The translations under genes were made by a program, and so were the position numbers. This document shows positions 18,603-30,725 of a stretch of DNA of 64,000 nt, one piece after another. Source of the DNA: Lewinellaceae bacterium (GTDB lineage Bacteria > Bacteroidota > Bacteroidia > Chitinophagales > Saprospiraceae); NCBI GenBank assembly GCA_016710765.1, contig JADJUJ010000004.1, forward strand, positions 248,001 to 312,000, read 5' to 3'. Each line of letters begins with the position of its first letter. Positions within the stretch are counted from its first letter, which is position 1. A model generated the notes under the pieces. The model did no database searches. It was not told where the DNA came from and saw nothing but the letters and a program-made list of their open reading frames with translations.

Positions 18603-19588
18603 TCCTAGCCGAACCATATTGGCTGCTGCTCCTGCTGCTGTTGCCCCTGCTTATCTGGTACTACCGCCGGATAGCGAAGCAGCGCCATATCGCACTGCAG
18701 GTGTCGCGGCTGTCGGCCATGAAAACCGGCAAAACCTGGGTACAATACGCCAGAAACTGGCTGCAAGTGCTGCGCTGGATCACTTTCGTCATACTGATTG
18801 TCGCCATGGCCCGCCCGCAGCAACTGTGGTACGAAGCAAAAACCGAGGCCGATGCACTCGACATCATGCTGGTCATGGACGTATCGCCCAGCATGCTCAG
18901 CAAAGACATCGCCCCCGACCGGCTGAGTGCCGCCAAACAGATTGCCAGTGATTTCATCAGTCGCCGACCCTACGACCGGATCGGACTGGTGATCTTTTCC
19001 GGAGGCGCTTTTACGCAGTGCCCCCTGACCAACGACCACCGGATCCTCAAGGTATTTGTCAATAACCTGCAGGTTGGGCGCATCAAAGACGGCTCGGCAC
19101 TCGGCCTGGGCATCGCCACAGCAGTCAACCACCTCAAAGACAGCCAGGCTGCCAGTAAGGTTGTCATTTTGCTCACCGACGGCGAAAACAATCGTGAGGA
19201 TCTCGGGCCCGTGAAATCGGCCGCTATCGCCAGTGCTTTTGGAGTAAAAGTATATACAATCGGGCTCGGCACAGATGGCGTGGTGTCCTCCCCCGCCCGG
19301 CTGAAACCCAGCGGTGAATTTGAGTTTACCGATAGAAAAATGGAACTCGATACCACCCTGCTGACCATGGTTTCAGGGCTCACTGGTGGGGAATTTTACC
19401 GTGCTCGTAGCGCGCAGGACCTGAACAACATTTATACTACCATTGACCAACTTGAAAAAACAAAAATTACCAGCTCCGATTTACGCCGTACCCGCGACCT
19501 GCATTTTCCTTTGCTGAACATGGCATTTTGCCTGCTGCTGCTGGAAATGGTGTTGCGGTGGGGAGCGTTGAGGGTGATTACGGTATAG
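18599..19588 (+). CDS. batA: BatA-type VWA membrane protein
   Basis: 329 residues: an N-terminal hairpin of two transmembrane helices (YWLLLLLLLPLLIWYYRR; ITFVILIVAMARP), a VWA domain with the MIDAS motif DVSPSM and the TDGENN strand end, and a C-terminal helix (LLNMAFCLLLLEMVLRWG). Bat proteins in Bacteroidota are linked to stress tolerance and envelope integrity. It overlaps the preceding gene by four bases; a 148-base purine tract separates it from batB. Confidence 0.88.
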   Translation: MILAEPYWLLLLLLLPLLIWYYRRIAKQRHIALQVSRLSAMKTGKTWVQYARNWLQVLRWITFVILIVAMARPQQLWYEAKTEADALDIMLVMDVSPSMLSKDIAPDRLSAAKQIASDFISRRPYDRIGLVIFSGGAFTQCPLTNDHRILKVFVNNLQVGRIKDGSALGLGIATAVNHLKDSQAASKVVILLTDGENNREDLGPVKSAAIASAFGVKVYTIGLGTDGVVSSPARLKPSGEFEFTDRKMELDTTLLTMVSGLTGGEFYRARSAQDLNNIYTTIDQLEKTKITSSDLRRTRDLHFPLLNMAFCLLLLEMVLRWGALRVITV

Positions 19589-19591
19589 AGA

Positions 19592-19733
19592 GAGGAGTGG
19601 AGGAGTGGAGGAGATAGAGGAGGTGAGGAGATAGAGGAGGTGAGGAGATAGAGGACGGGTCAGATAGAGGAGAGTGGAGGAGAGTGGAGGAGATAGAGGA
19701 GAGTAGAGGAGATAGAGGAGAGGAATTTAGAGA
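19592..19733 (+). repeat. Purine-rich (GA) repeat tract between batA and batB
   Basis: About 140 bases almost entirely G/A on the plus strand, made of GGAGATAGAGGA, GGTGAGGAGATAGA and GAGTGGAGGA units. The same units recur at 30726-30950. No gene; it would be the batA-batB spacer if both are on one transcript. Confidence 0.85.
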
Positions 19734-19736
19734 AAC

Positions 19737-20753
19737 ATGATAATGGACCATATAAAGTTTGAAAATCCGGTGCTGTTGCATCTATTGTGGGCCTTACTGC
19801 TGATGGCGGTGATGCTGTACGCCTATTGGAACTGGCGCGAACGCACGCTGCGCAAGTTGGGTTCTCCAGCGCTGGAACAAAAACTGCTGTTGGGCTTTTC
19901 TTCCAAACGGTTCTGGTTACACATTGGTTTGTTTGCTGCCGGAATGGTGCTGGTAATTCTGGCGCTGGTAAATCCGTACCATGTCATTACAAAAGGCGGC
20001 GCCCCGAAACTAAGTAGCGATGTGATCATCGCATTGGATGTGTCGCAAAGCATGCTGGCAGAAGATGTTCGCCCAAGCCGGCTGGACGCAGCAAAAACAT
20101 TGATTGAAAAACTAGTGCCGGCGCTGGACGGCGAACGCCTTGGCTTGGTATTTTTTGCCGGCTCCGCCTTCCCCCAACTCCCCCTCACCAACAGCTACGA
20201 AACGCTGTTGATGTTTTCCCAAAATGCCAGTCCGGCATTTATAACCGACCAGGGCACCAACCTGGATGAGGCCATTCAACTCGCCACCCGAATGTTCGAC
20301 CCCAATTCCAACGCGGGGCGAACCATGATTATCCTTTCCGATGGAGAAAACTTCGGTACCGCTGCAGCCCGTCGGGCGCAGGAAGCCCGGACAGAAGGTA
20401 TTATCATTCATACCATTGCTGTTGGAACACCAAGTGGGGGTAAGATTCCATTGAGCCCCAGAGAATTCAAACGAAATGCCCAGGGGCAATTTGTGGTTAC
20501 CCGGCCCGACCAGGCGGCCATGCGGGAAATTGCACGCGAAGGCAGCGGAACAGCTCAGGTATTATTGAACAACGATGATGCGGTGGTTAAATCATTGCAA
20601 ACCGCGATTTCGAAACAACAAAAAATACAGGTGGAAGTAAGAGCAGGAAGGTTCGTTATTCCTTATTTCCAATGGCTGATACTACCGGCCATCCTGTTAC
20701 TCGCCCTGGAGCAATTGCTTTGGTGGCGCAAAAAACAGAACGCAGATGCATAA
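19737..20753 (+). CDS. batB: BatB-type VWA membrane protein
   Basis: 338 residues with the same layout as BatA: two N-terminal helices, a VWA domain with MIDAS motif DVSQSM, LSDGENFG, and a C-terminal helix before WWRKKQNADA. Its last codons overlap the batC start, so the two are coupled. Start ATG at 19737; another in-frame ATG two codons on is equally possible. Confidence 0.87.
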   Translation: MIMDHIKFENPVLLHLLWALLLMAVMLYAYWNWRERTLRKLGSPALEQKLLLGFSSKRFWLHIGLFAAGMVLVILALVNPYHVITKGGAPKLSSDVIIALDVSQSMLAEDVRPSRLDAAKTLIEKLVPALDGERLGLVFFAGSAFPQLPLTNSYETLLMFSQNASPAFITDQGTNLDEAIQLATRMFDPNSNAGRTMIILSDGENFGTAAARRAQEARTEGIIIHTIAVGTPSGGKIPLSPREFKRNAQGQFVVTRPDQAAMREIAREGSGTAQVLLNNDDAVVKSLQTAISKQQKIQVEVRAGRFVIPYFQWLILPAILLLALEQLLWWRKKQNADA

Positions 20754-21396
20754 GAAATTATCCCTGCTCGTCGCTTTGATCTCGGTTAGTCTGTTGGGCT
20801 TTGGCCAATCCAATGCACTGCGGAGTGGTGAAAAACTGTACCAGAAAAAAGATTTTTCTGCCGCTGAAACCCAGTTCAAAAAGGCTGGCAATGCCACCGG
20901 CGATTACAATGCCGGCAATGCCGCCTACCAACAGGGAAACTACGAAGCCGCAGCCAGGCATTTCAGCAGAGCGGCTACCCTGGATAATGCTGTCTCGGAG
21001 AAATCCGACGCTTTCTTCAACCTCGGCAATACCTGGATGCGCCTGGGTCAATACCAGAAGGCGATTGTGGCCTATGAAAAAAGTCTGAGGCTGTCGCCTG
21101 GTCGATTAGATGCCAAAAAAAACTTGCAAATCGCCAAACGTTTGCTGGAGCAAGACGACAATCCTCCTCCTCCTCCGCCGCCACCCCCGCCGCCCAAAAC
21201 GCCACCGCCCCGCGACTACTACGTTGACAAGGCCCTGAACCCGCGAAAAAAAGAGGAATACACCGGTCCACTCACCCCGGAACAGGCCCTGAGGCTGTTA
21301 CAATCCATCGTGGTAAAACAGGAAACAGAAAGCGCCCGACAATATCGCGAACAGGTGCAATCCAGGGAGCCGTCTCGGTTAAAAAAAGACTGGTAA
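20746..21396 (+). CDS. batC: BatC-type TPR protein
   Basis: 216 residues: signal peptide (LLVALISVSLLGFGQ), TPR repeats over about residues 20-130 (KLYQKKDFSAAETQFKKAG; AFFNLGNTWMRLGQYQKAI), then an 11-proline run and a charged C terminus. It is the TPR partner of the Bat complex, predicted periplasmic. A BatD gene does not follow; the operon ends at a terminator 4 bases downstream. Confidence 0.82.
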   Translation: MHKKLSLLVALISVSLLGFGQSNALRSGEKLYQKKDFSAAETQFKKAGNATGDYNAGNAAYQQGNYEAAARHFSRAATLDNAVSEKSDAFFNLGNTWMRLGQYQKAIVAYEKSLRLSPGRLDAKKNLQIAKRLLEQDDNPPPPPPPPPPPKTPPPRDYYVDKALNPRKKEEYTGPLTPEQALRLLQSIVVKQETESARQYREQVQSREPSRLKKDW

Positions 21397-21400
21397 TTTT

Positions 21401-21437
21401 AATGGGTCAGATTTCGCACATTGAAATCTGACCCATT
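21401..21437. terminator. Bidirectional terminator between batC and giant T9SS gene
   Basis: A perfect 15-bp inverted repeat (AATGGGTCAGATTTC and its complement) with a 7-nt loop and A/T-rich flanks, in the 53-base gap between two convergent genes. Confidence 0.8.
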
Positions 21438-21449
21438 TTAATTGACAAT

Positions 21450-24400
21450 TTATCGGACAACGGTAATGTCACCTTTTTTGAAAATCTCTATTTCCCGGCC
21501 GCAGAAACTGACCCGAGCGTTCATTACATAGACATAAACCGCAGTTTCAGCTTCCTTGGTTCGGAAACGGCTGTCCCATGCATCCTCAACGTTATCAGAA
21601 CTAAATACGAGGTTTCCCCAACGATCAAAAACATCGGTATGGTACTCCAATATTTGGACGCCATCTGCAAAATAAGGTCGGAATACCGCATTGCCAGGAT
21701 GCTCAGATGACGGTTTGAGCACGTTGGGCAGGAACACAAGAGAGGTATCGCCTGCCAAATCAGCGAGTACAGCCTTTGCTTCCCGGTGAAGCGTAGTACA
21801 TTCATTGCTCACGTCCACCCACACAGGCCCAGGTGTGGAGACCAGCGTATGGAGGGTGGTGTCGCCATTCCACCACAGCACCGACAGCCCGGAGATATCA
21901 CCATCCAACAACGGACTTATTTCGCTTTGCAAAACATCACAAGGCAGAACGGCATCCGGGAGACTAGCCATTAAATCACCATAAGCACCAATATTCAATG
22001 GTTGCTCACTGAGGCAATCGTTGCCATCCATCACCGTGATCAGATAATCGCCGGCAGCCAGATTGGCAAACATGGAATCGGCCTGGAAGACGGAAGCATC
22101 CAGCGAATACTGCCAGGGAGATTGCCCGCCAACGGGATGAATTATAGCGGCTCCTGTTGGCGTTTGAACACAAGACTTTTCACCTTGCACATCAAACAGA
22201 ACTTCCGGAAATGCAGTAACCATAACGGTTACGGTAGAATCGCAGCCTTCGGGCCCTAAAAAATGAAAATCCTGTACGGTTCCTATTGACAGCATGATTC
22301 CATTGTAGTCATACTGCGTGCCGGGGCAAACGGAGACCTCCAGGGTATTGGTTGCAGGCATAAGCGCTGCAACATCCACCGTGAGTATTGAATCACAACC
22401 CTTGTAATTCATTAACGTAAATTGCTGACTACTGCCTGCGGGAATGAGTGTGCCATTGAAATCGAAACTGGTCCCGGCGCAAGCAGCTGCATTCAGGGTG
22501 GAACTGGTTGGTAAAAATGCCGTTACATCAACCGTTAAAATAGAGTCGCACCCCAGCGAATTGGCCAGCGTAAATTGCTGGCTCGTTCCCGCCGGTATCA
22601 GCGTGCCGTTGTAATCAAAAGAAGTACCGGAGCAGGCGCCTACGTTCAGCATGCCGGCTGTTGGTAATAACGCCGTTACATCAACCGTCAAAATAGAATC
22701 ACAACCCAAATAGTTAGTCAGCGTAAATTGCTGGCTCGTTCCCGCCGGAATCAATGTGCCATTGTAATCAAAAGAAGTACCGGCACAGGCGCCTACATTC
22801 AGCATGCCGGCTGTTGGTAATAACGCCGTTACATCAACCGTCAAAATAGAATCACAACCCAAATAGTTAGTCAGTGTAAATTGCTGGCTCGTTCCCGCTG
22901 GAATCAATGTACCGTTGTAATCAAATGAAGTACCGGCACAGGCGCCTACATTCAGCATGCCGGCTGTTGGTAATAACGCCGTTACATCAACCGTCAAAAT
23001 AGAATCGCAACCCAAATAGTTAGTCAGTGTAAATTGCTGGCTCGTTCCCGCTGGAATCAATGTACCGTTGTAATCAAATGAAGTACCGGAGCAGGCACTG
23101 GCATCTACCGTATGCAAAGAGGACAAAATCGCAGCCACGTTGACGGTCACCAAAGAATCACAACCCACCGCGTTGGTCAGGGTAAAGGTATTACTGAATC
23201 CTGCGGGAATAAGGTTGCCGTTGTAATCGTACGAAGTATTTTCACAAGCACTTACCTCCAGCGTGTAGCTTGAATTTTGCAAGGGAAGGGCATTGACTGT
23301 CAGCACCGAATCGCAGCCATTCCAGCCGCTGAGGTGAAAAACCTGACTGCTGCCAAGCGGAATATTGACGCTGTTGTAGTTAACCGGGTTTCCTGGGCAG
23401 GCGTATACATCAAGCGTTCCAGGCGCCGCGCAACTGATGTCCAGCAACAGTGCTGTTAGCGCTTTTTGGTTGCAACCAATTAGAGAAGCGGTATCCAGCC
23501 CAATCACAATCGACCAACCCGAAGTGAGCAAAGTCGTGTCAAAACTCACAGTATAGTCCGTAGCCGGTACATTGCTGAAAGCACCAGTGACCATACTGCT
23601 GGTAGTTGCCGTTCCTGCTGGCATTCCACTTTCCCACAACAACAGGGAAACGCCACTAACCAGGGTATCACCAGCATCAATCATGCCGTTGTGGTTGACG
23701 TCCGACCAAACCTCACTGAGCACGTCGCCAAATCCATCGTACAAATCCAGATCCAGCGGACCGCTTTGGGCCGTACAACCATTGTTGTCCGTCATTTCTA
23801 CCCAAAAGGTTCCGCTGCTGTCGGCCACAAAACCAGGCGAATTGGCACCTGCAATTTGGGCCCCATCCTGATACCATTGCCGAAACAATATCTGGCAAAT
23901 TGGGCACACAAATCGTGTCCGGCCGGCATCGGGTATGACAGCCACCCGGAATAGCAGCAATGTTGGGACCAGGGAGGATACTGACGGTATTGCTGGTGTC
24001 CGAACAACCAAACTGGTTCACCACGCGGGCCTGATATTGGCCTGCCAGTGCCGTGCTGAATCCCGGTCCGGTAGCGCCGTTGTTCCAATACACTTGCCAG
24101 AGTGGATCAATGGCGCCTGATAGCGAGACATTACTGGGTATGCCCGCGCAAAACTGATCAGCCATTGCCGTAAAGCCGGATGGAAGCGGGTTTACCGTTA
24201 CATCAAATGGTGTCAGTTCGGCAGTACAGCCGGTACTCTGGTTGGTAATGGTAACGGCATAGTTGTAGGTTCCCGGTCCCGGCAAATTGCCACGATCATC
24301 GGAGAAAATAAGATCAACGGAGTTTTCGCCGGTGGTCCAGGTAATTTGATAAGTACCATTGTCCTGAACTACCAAATGGATATTTTCTCCATCACAAACT

Positions 24401-27400
24401 GTGAGCGGAGAATAAACAATCCCATTGATATGATCGTATTCGTCGTAGGAATAAGCCTTGATGATCCCATCTGGAGCAGGCGTCACATAAACGGTTTGCG
24501 GAGCCGGAACAAAGGTACAGCCATTGGCGTCTGTCACGGTGACTTTATAAACGCCTTCAAGCGTTACATTCAGCATTTGTCCGCTGGCGCCGCCGGTCCA
24601 GTCGTACTGCACACCACCAGCAGGCGCCGTCAGTGTAATGTTTTGGCCCTCGCAAATATTGATGTTGCTGGCAGGTGTAATAACTCCACTCAGTGGATTG
24701 GGCTGTATGCTCAGCGTATCGGTAAACGTGGCAGTACAGCCATTGATGTTGGAAGCAGTAATCCTGACGGGATAATCTGCTGGCGAGTTGAAGGTCTGCC
24801 AGGCTTCCAGGCCACGGATAGCGTCCAGTTGTGTACCCATTATATCAAAAAAGTCCCATTGTATGGAAGCAATTTCCGCGCCGCCGGGCCAGGAAAATGG
24901 CAACGAGGTATTGGAGCAGTTTTGTACCGGCAACACAAAATCGGGTTGTGGAGCAGGGTAAGACCGAAGCAATCCGGTTGTGGTAGATGTACAGCCGCTG
25001 CTCGCAGTAACCGTTAATTGCAGCGTGTACAATCCAGGTTGATCAAAGGTATGCGTGGGCATTCGTATCATGGAATTGTTGGCTGCACCCGAAGCCGGAT
25101 CACCAAAGCTCCATTCCCATTGGGTAATGCCCCCCCCGGGCAGGAACGTGCTTTCGTCCTGCAGGTTAATGGCTTCCTCACTGCATCCGAATTGCAGCAC
25201 CGCCAGTTGCGCCTGGGCCTCAACGTCCACAGAATCGACAGTTTGGCAAACGCTGCCATCGGACATTTGGCCGGATAAAATCGCAATATATTTTCCTGCG
25301 TTGGGGAAGACAATCGTTGGATCTTCAACATAGGATGTTGCCACCAGAATGCTGCCTGAAATCCCGAAATCCCAGTGCGCAGTTCCCGCAACGTAATCAG
25401 GGCCGGCGATGACCTGAAACTGTACCGAATCGCATTGTGGTGTAGGTAATACCAAAATATCGATAGAGCCCGGCGGACAGGGCGGGTGGCCCGGATTATG
25501 ACAAACGCCGCTTGGCCCGCAGTATTCCACTACATGGATCGGGCCGTCAGAGGCTGTGCATCCGTATTGGTTGGCAACCTGCACTGTGTAATCACCATAT
25601 TGGTTAGTGACATAGGTGGCCTGGTTATTCCCAAGAGCGCTGCCATCTTTAAACCATTCAAAATCAAAATCACCGTCCACTTCAACCAGGGCTACCATGT
25701 GTACAAAAATGGAGTTATTGCAGAAATAAGTGGGGTCCACGGTCGATAGGCTTACATTCGGCACCGGGTACTCTTCCAGTGTAAATGTGGATGTTCCGAT
25801 ACACCCATGACTGTCGGTGGCCACCAACGCGTAATCTCCCGCTGTAAGTTGCCGGTTGATTCCGCTCCCCAACACAGCTCCCAAACTATCTTTCCAAATA
25901 TAATTGTTAAATCCGGCGCCTGCGGTCATGAGCGCCGTCCCGCCTGCACACGCCCCCGCCGGGCCCGCAACCGAAGGTGATGGCTCCGGCCAGACTTCCA
26001 CATTGATCTGAGAATTTTGCCCGCACACCACCAACTTTACGGTGTGATTACCCGGCCTTTTCCAAAAAACAGCAATAATGTTGCTGCCCTGTCCAGATTC
26101 GATCACACCGGCATCGGCGGGGAACAATTCCCATTGGTAATCAAAACCGGGTAGTGCCGTAGTAGCATAAAACCCTTCGGCATAAATACAGGCTGCAGGT
26201 GTGCCACTAATGACCAGATTAGGCAATTGCTGAACATCCAGGTGAACAGGGTCCGACTTGCAACCCAATCCATCGGTAGAAATTTGGCTTGCCTCCAGCC
26301 AACGGGGGGCTCCGGCAAAAAAACTGGTAACCAAAGGATTTCCAGCCCTGCTTGAGGGTCCAAAATTGTTACTATTGACTTTCCATATCACTTCGGCTCC
26401 TGGTGAAACACCAAGGGCTGTAAAGGTGTGGTTTTCGTTTGGACAAAAATAAACCGGACCGCTGATACCACTTGGCTGGGATGGCTGGGGGCGCACGAAC
26501 ACCGTCCATTCGGCCACATTGGAGCATGTACTGTTTTGTGCAATTACATCCGGAACCGCGCGCAGCAGATACTGGCCAGGTGTAAAATTGAACGAAATAT
26601 TTGCCTGGCTGGAAGCTGTGGCTGATGCCCATATATTATTCCCGGCCATATCCTGCAGGATCCAGTTGCAAGAAATATTTATAGCAGGTGGATGCGCATT
26701 GGTGCTGGCATTAAAACTACCATTGCCGCCTTCACAAACTTCCAGAGGGCCGGTTATGCCAAAAGGGTCTCTGATTTTTACTATGATAGTATCCTTACCT
26801 GCGCAGCCCAGGTAACAGTTGTAGTAATCTACGGTCAGCATGCCCTCAGAACTGCCGGCATTCCAGCGCATCCTCACTTTGTCGCGGCCCTGCCCTGCTA
26901 ATATTTGCCCCCGTACACCACTTTCCATGCGATGTCAATTCCGTCAAATGGGCCAATACGGTAATCCTCCTCATCGCCGGGACACACCAAATCAGGGCCT
27001 TCGATTTCCAGATCATCCGAAAGTACTGGAATGGGTATTACGACGGGCACAGGACAGGTAAGTCCGGTACAAGATTGTACGGCTATACTGATCCAGGATT
27101 GCGGCGCAGACTGCCATTGTATGGTAATGCTGGTGTCGGTAAGTCCGCCACCACCGGTAACAGTTCCACCGCCAACTGACCACACAAATTGTGTGCAATC
27201 CGAATCCACGGTATAGGTTACAGTTTCACCAGCGCAGGTAGTACTTACACAGTTGAGTCCAGGTGAAGGCGTAGCCAGTACCTGAACGGTCAACAACACC
27301 GTATCAGCGCAAAGACAGTTACTGCGTGCAATAAGCCAGACGGTATACATTCCGGGGCTGTTGAACTGATGTACTGGATTGTCGTCTGTGCTCACCGAGC

Positions 27401-28607
27401 CGTCATCGCCAAATATCCACTCAAATACATCGGCGTTGGTGCTGGTATTGTTCAGGTAAAGGCTTTGTCCCTGGCACAACTGAATGGTATCATTCGGTGC
27501 TGCCGTTGGTTGCGCTGTGAAATTTGCCGTAGGCGCATCTATGATTTGTACGCAAATGGGATCTGCATAATAGCAAATACCCTGTTGTTGCAGTGTCAGT
27601 TCCACCAGACCAGCACCGGCGTCGCCCCAGGTCACCAAAACACCCTTGTTATCCGGATCGATAGCATACGATTCTGCCCCGGTAACAGTCCATACTTTAA
27701 GGGCATCAATAGCGCAGTTAGGAATGTTTGCACCGTAATGGACAACACTGTGTGGGCATACCAGTTCGCATCCTTGCTGATCAGGGGTATTGCAGGGCAG
27801 GTTGTTTTCAGAAATAATGGAAAAATCCAAATTGGAAAAATCCAAACCGATTACTTTCTGGATACTATACACTAAACCATTTGGGCCAGTAATGAAAATG
27901 CTAACGGTTTGATAAGGACACAGACCGTCAACATATACTTCCTGGCCGGCAACGGTGTAGGCAGGAGAACCGTCTATGCTGACTTCAAAAACATAATCCC
28001 AGGTGAATCCGGTAATTTCGTACACATGAATTGACCCGGTGCAGGTGTCACCGCAAATAACATCTGTCACATCCGTCTGGAAATAAGGAGTATTTCCACC
28101 AATGGCATCCGGAATGGAGACACAATCATTAATGGTACAACCATTGACATCCGTAACCGTTACACAATAGTTTCCCCCGCAGGCCCCATTAAGGTCTTCG
28201 ATGTTCTGTCCGTTGCTCCAATTGTAGGTGTATGGAGGCATTCCGCCAATTATTGTAATGTTTGCCCCGCCATTGCAGGGTTGATTTGTATTTGGGATAA
28301 TGGCGGCATTAATCTGGATGGGAGGAGGCTGGCACACCATGACTTGTGTGACCACTGTTTGCCCGGTTGCATCTGTGACCGTAGGCGTATACATACCGGC
28401 AGGTAAATTATTCACATCCTGGGTCGTGACGCCATTCGACCATAGGTATGTAAGTGCACCTGTACCTCCTGTTGCGGTAAGATCAATTGCCCCGTCGATG
28501 CCGCCATAGCAGCTCACGTCCGTAACCACAGTGCTCAGCACTATTTCATTTTGAGAAAAAAGGCTTGTTGAAAGCAGCAAAAACAGGAAAAGCAGTTGGT
28601 TTTTCAT
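21450..28607 (-). CDS. Giant T9SS type B surface protein with SprB and CDS-type repeats (frame broken twice)
   Basis: About 2385 residues. Signal peptide MKNQLLFLFLLLSTSLFSQ, then SprB-type repeats (VTDVSCYGGIDGAIDLTATG), several Ig/PKD-like units, eight tandem repeats of about 51 residues with a GCDSILTVDV core, and a gliding-motility-type C-terminal (type B) sorting domain with YHTDVFDRWGNLVFSS. A base is missing in the run at 26908-26912 (YGG to QILAGQG) and one is extra at 23883-23885 (PDIV to RQWYQDG); restoring both gives one continuous frame. It is exported by T9SS and probably an adhesin or surface filament; no catalytic domain is seen. The start at 28605-28607 fits the signal peptide. 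Confidence 0.85.
22220..23405 (-). repeat. Eight ~153-bp tandem repeats in the T9SS type B gene
   Basis: Units of about 51 codons of the form ACAGTSFDYNGTLIPAG...GCDSILTVDV. The outer units have diverged, while the central ones (about 22620-23080) are nearly identical in DNA, indicating recent expansion or homogenisation. Confidence 0.88.
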
Positions 28608-28682
28608 GGCGTTTTGTTTCGGTTGATTAACCACAAGATAAAGCACAACTGCTTTTCGCTGCCTTGCATGCGAAATGATTAG

Positions 28683-28828
28683 CGATTTACGATTTAGGAT
28701 TGGATTTTTGATGTAAAATTTTTGATGTAAACACCAACCAATCAATTGGGAATAACACAAGGACGATTTGTACGTCGGATCGTTTTGAATCGCCAATTGT
28801 AAATCATGTAATCGTAAATCGTAAATCC
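28683..28828. repeat. Intergenic GATTTACGATTTA inverted repeats
   Basis: A GATTTACGATTTAGGATT-type sequence at the left and its approximate complement (AATCGTAAATCGTAAATC) at the right enclose AT-rich DNA between two minus-strand genes. No gene; resembles the repeat after ileS. Confidence 0.6.
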
Positions 28829-28829
28829 A

Positions 28830-29569
28830 TCACCCGCCCAACCAGGTTTTGAATGCACCAACCCTTTCCCTGCTGACAAAAACCTCTTCAGAGGCCGGCG
28901 GGTTTACCTCGATTTTTAAACGGCCGTTAAAATGTGGTGCTATACGCTCAATGGCGTTCAAACCCAAAATCATCTGCCTGCTGATGCGAAAGAAAACGCC
29001 GGGATCCAGCATCCGCTCTATCTCCTCCAGCGTATGGTCAATAAAATGTTTTTTGCCTGAAGTGGTGTAAGCCTGTGTAAGACCATCGGAAGAGCGGAAG
29101 TAGGCAACATCGGCCACCGACAGGAAACTCATGTGTTGCCCAATCCTTACCAAAAACGCTCTTTGTAAGTTTCTTTTGTGAAAATACTGGGCAAGTGCCT
29201 GAACATCAAATCCGCTACCTCTTTCCTGAACCCGTGCCAATGCTTTACTGAGATCTTCGGGATCAACTGGCTTGAGCAAATAATCCACGGCATTTACCTT
29301 GAAGGCTTGCACCGCATATTGGTCAAAAGCCGTGGTAAAATCACCGGCGCTGTAACCGTCACCTGCCGGAATATGTCGAAACTCAGCCCATCGGCAATCT
29401 GAATGTCCATAAAAATCAGATCGGGAGACGGGAAAGCCCGCAACCAGCGCACCGCCCCTTCCACACTATCCAGGGTTTCCAAAATAGAAAAATCGGGCCG
29501 CTGAGCCAGCAGCATTTTGCTGAGTTGTTTGGCAGCCGGCAGTTCGTCTTCGATCAATAGAACTTTCAT
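28830..29569 (-). CDS. LytTR-family response regulator (frame broken)
   Basis: About 246 residues after restoring one base in the run at 29337-29340, where VTAPVI should continue as FTTAFDQYAVQAFKVNAVDYLLKP. The N-terminal receiver domain has the acidic pocket (IEDE), the phosphoacceptor Asp in LIFMDIQ and the conserved Lys in YLLKPVD. The C-terminal LytTR DNA-binding domain contains VRIGQHMSFLSVADVAYF and FFRISRQMILGLNAI. It is encoded just downstream of its kinase, so the pair forms a two-component system. Targets unknown. Confidence 0.87.
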
Positions 29570-29579
29570 AAAAAAATCG

Positions 29580-29672
29580 TTTAATGTGACCAATGAATTA
29601 ATGAGACCAATGTGGCCAATGTGATAATGTGGTCACATTAATTTATTGGTCTAATTATTCACATTAATTATT
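29580..29672. repeat. GACCAATGTGG-type short repeats between regulator and kinase
   Basis: Several direct and inverted copies of TGACCAATG / GGCCAATGTG / CATTAATTTATTGGTC within about 90 bases. They overlap the last codons of the kinase gene and fill the gap before the response regulator. Confidence 0.5.
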
Positions 29673-30697
29673 GGAAGCAGTACCGTAAAATATTCCCGCG
29701 ATACAATAACATCCACCGATTTATCGGTCATCATCTGGTAGCGGGCGCGGATGTTGTCGAGCCCGACGCCAGTGGAATCCATGACCTGATTTTTGCGTTG
29801 CAAATTATTGCGCACTACCAAATGATCATGTTCAGCATAAACCTCCACCGTCAGCGGTTTTTCGGTAGAAATGACATTGTGTTTGATCACATTTTCAAAC
29901 AACAACTGCATCGAAAGCGGAACAATGGCGCTGCCGGAAGCTCCGTTCAGATCGTGGATGTTTACCCGCAAATTATCGCCAAAACGCTCCTTGAGCAGAA
30001 AAATATAGGATTTCAGAAATTCCATTTCCTCCTGCAGCGGGATAATTTTGGCCTCCCGGCTTTCCAAAACATAGCGGTACACTTTGCTGAGTTGCTGCAC
30101 AAAACGAACCGCTTTATCGGGATCCTCCGGAATCAAGTACACCAGGGTGTTCAGGCTATTGAATAAAAAATGGGGATTCACCTGATTACGCAGACCCTCC
30201 AATTGCGATTCGATGTTTTTTTGTTCCAACCGCGCTTTTTCTGCGACAGCGTGCTCCAGTTGCAGGTAAAACGACAAGGCCTCGTAAATGGTGATCACCA
30301 GCGCCGACATGATCAGCGAAGCCACAAATTCAATAGCCAGGTTGGGGGTCGCATGGTGTTCTGGGATCAACCAGGAAAACAAGACATCCAGGGAAAAATT
30401 AACCACCACAAAAACGGCTACAAAAGCCAGCAACATCCAGAAAACCCGCTTGCTGATGTCGCGAAACAACGGATACCGCAATTTCACCTTGTAATAGGTC
30501 CACCGCAACACAAACCAAAAAGCACCCGTATAAATAAATGACATCGGGATGCATACACTCAAAAACGCCCAATTGCCCTCTTCATAATAATCGTTGAACA
30601 ACAGCAGGGAGATCATCATACTGGCCAGCGGAAGGCCGATGATCATCACCCAGCGGTCGTCAAAACCCGTTACGTCGCGGAAACATTTTTGTGTCAT
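29651..30697 (-). CDS. LytS-like sensor histidine kinase
   Basis: 348 residues: four transmembrane helices in the first 160 residues, a short coiled-coil linker (LEHAVAEKARLEQKNIESQLEGL), then the His_kinase domain with phosphoacceptor His in LRNQVNPHFLFNSLN and a C-terminal ATP-binding part with STGVGLDNIRARYQMM. No extracytoplasmic sensor domain, so it may sense membrane or intramembrane signals. Its partner is the LytTR regulator downstream. Confidence 0.88.
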   Translation of the reverse strand: MTQKCFRDVTGFDDRWVMIIGLPLASMMISLLLFNDYYEEGNWAFLSVCIPMSFIYTGAFWFVLRWTYYKVKLRYPLFRDISKRVFWMLLAFVAVFVVVNFSLDVLFSWLIPEHHATPNLAIEFVASLIMSALVITIYEALSFYLQLEHAVAEKARLEQKNIESQLEGLRNQVNPHFLFNSLNTLVYLIPEDPDKAVRFVQQLSKVYRYVLESREAKIIPLQEEMEFLKSYIFLLKERFGDNLRVNIHDLNGASGSAIVPLSMQLLFENVIKHNVISTEKPLTVEVYAEHDHLVVRNNLQRKNQVMDSTGVGLDNIRARYQMMTDKSVDVIVSREYFTVLLPIINVNN

Positions 30698-30725
30698 GGC
30701 TACAAAAATAGGGATTTGTGGGGAA

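Noticed and set aside
22220..23405. CRISPR-like or satellite array
   Set aside because: The repeats are 153-bp translated units within a continuous reading frame that code for a surface-protein motif.
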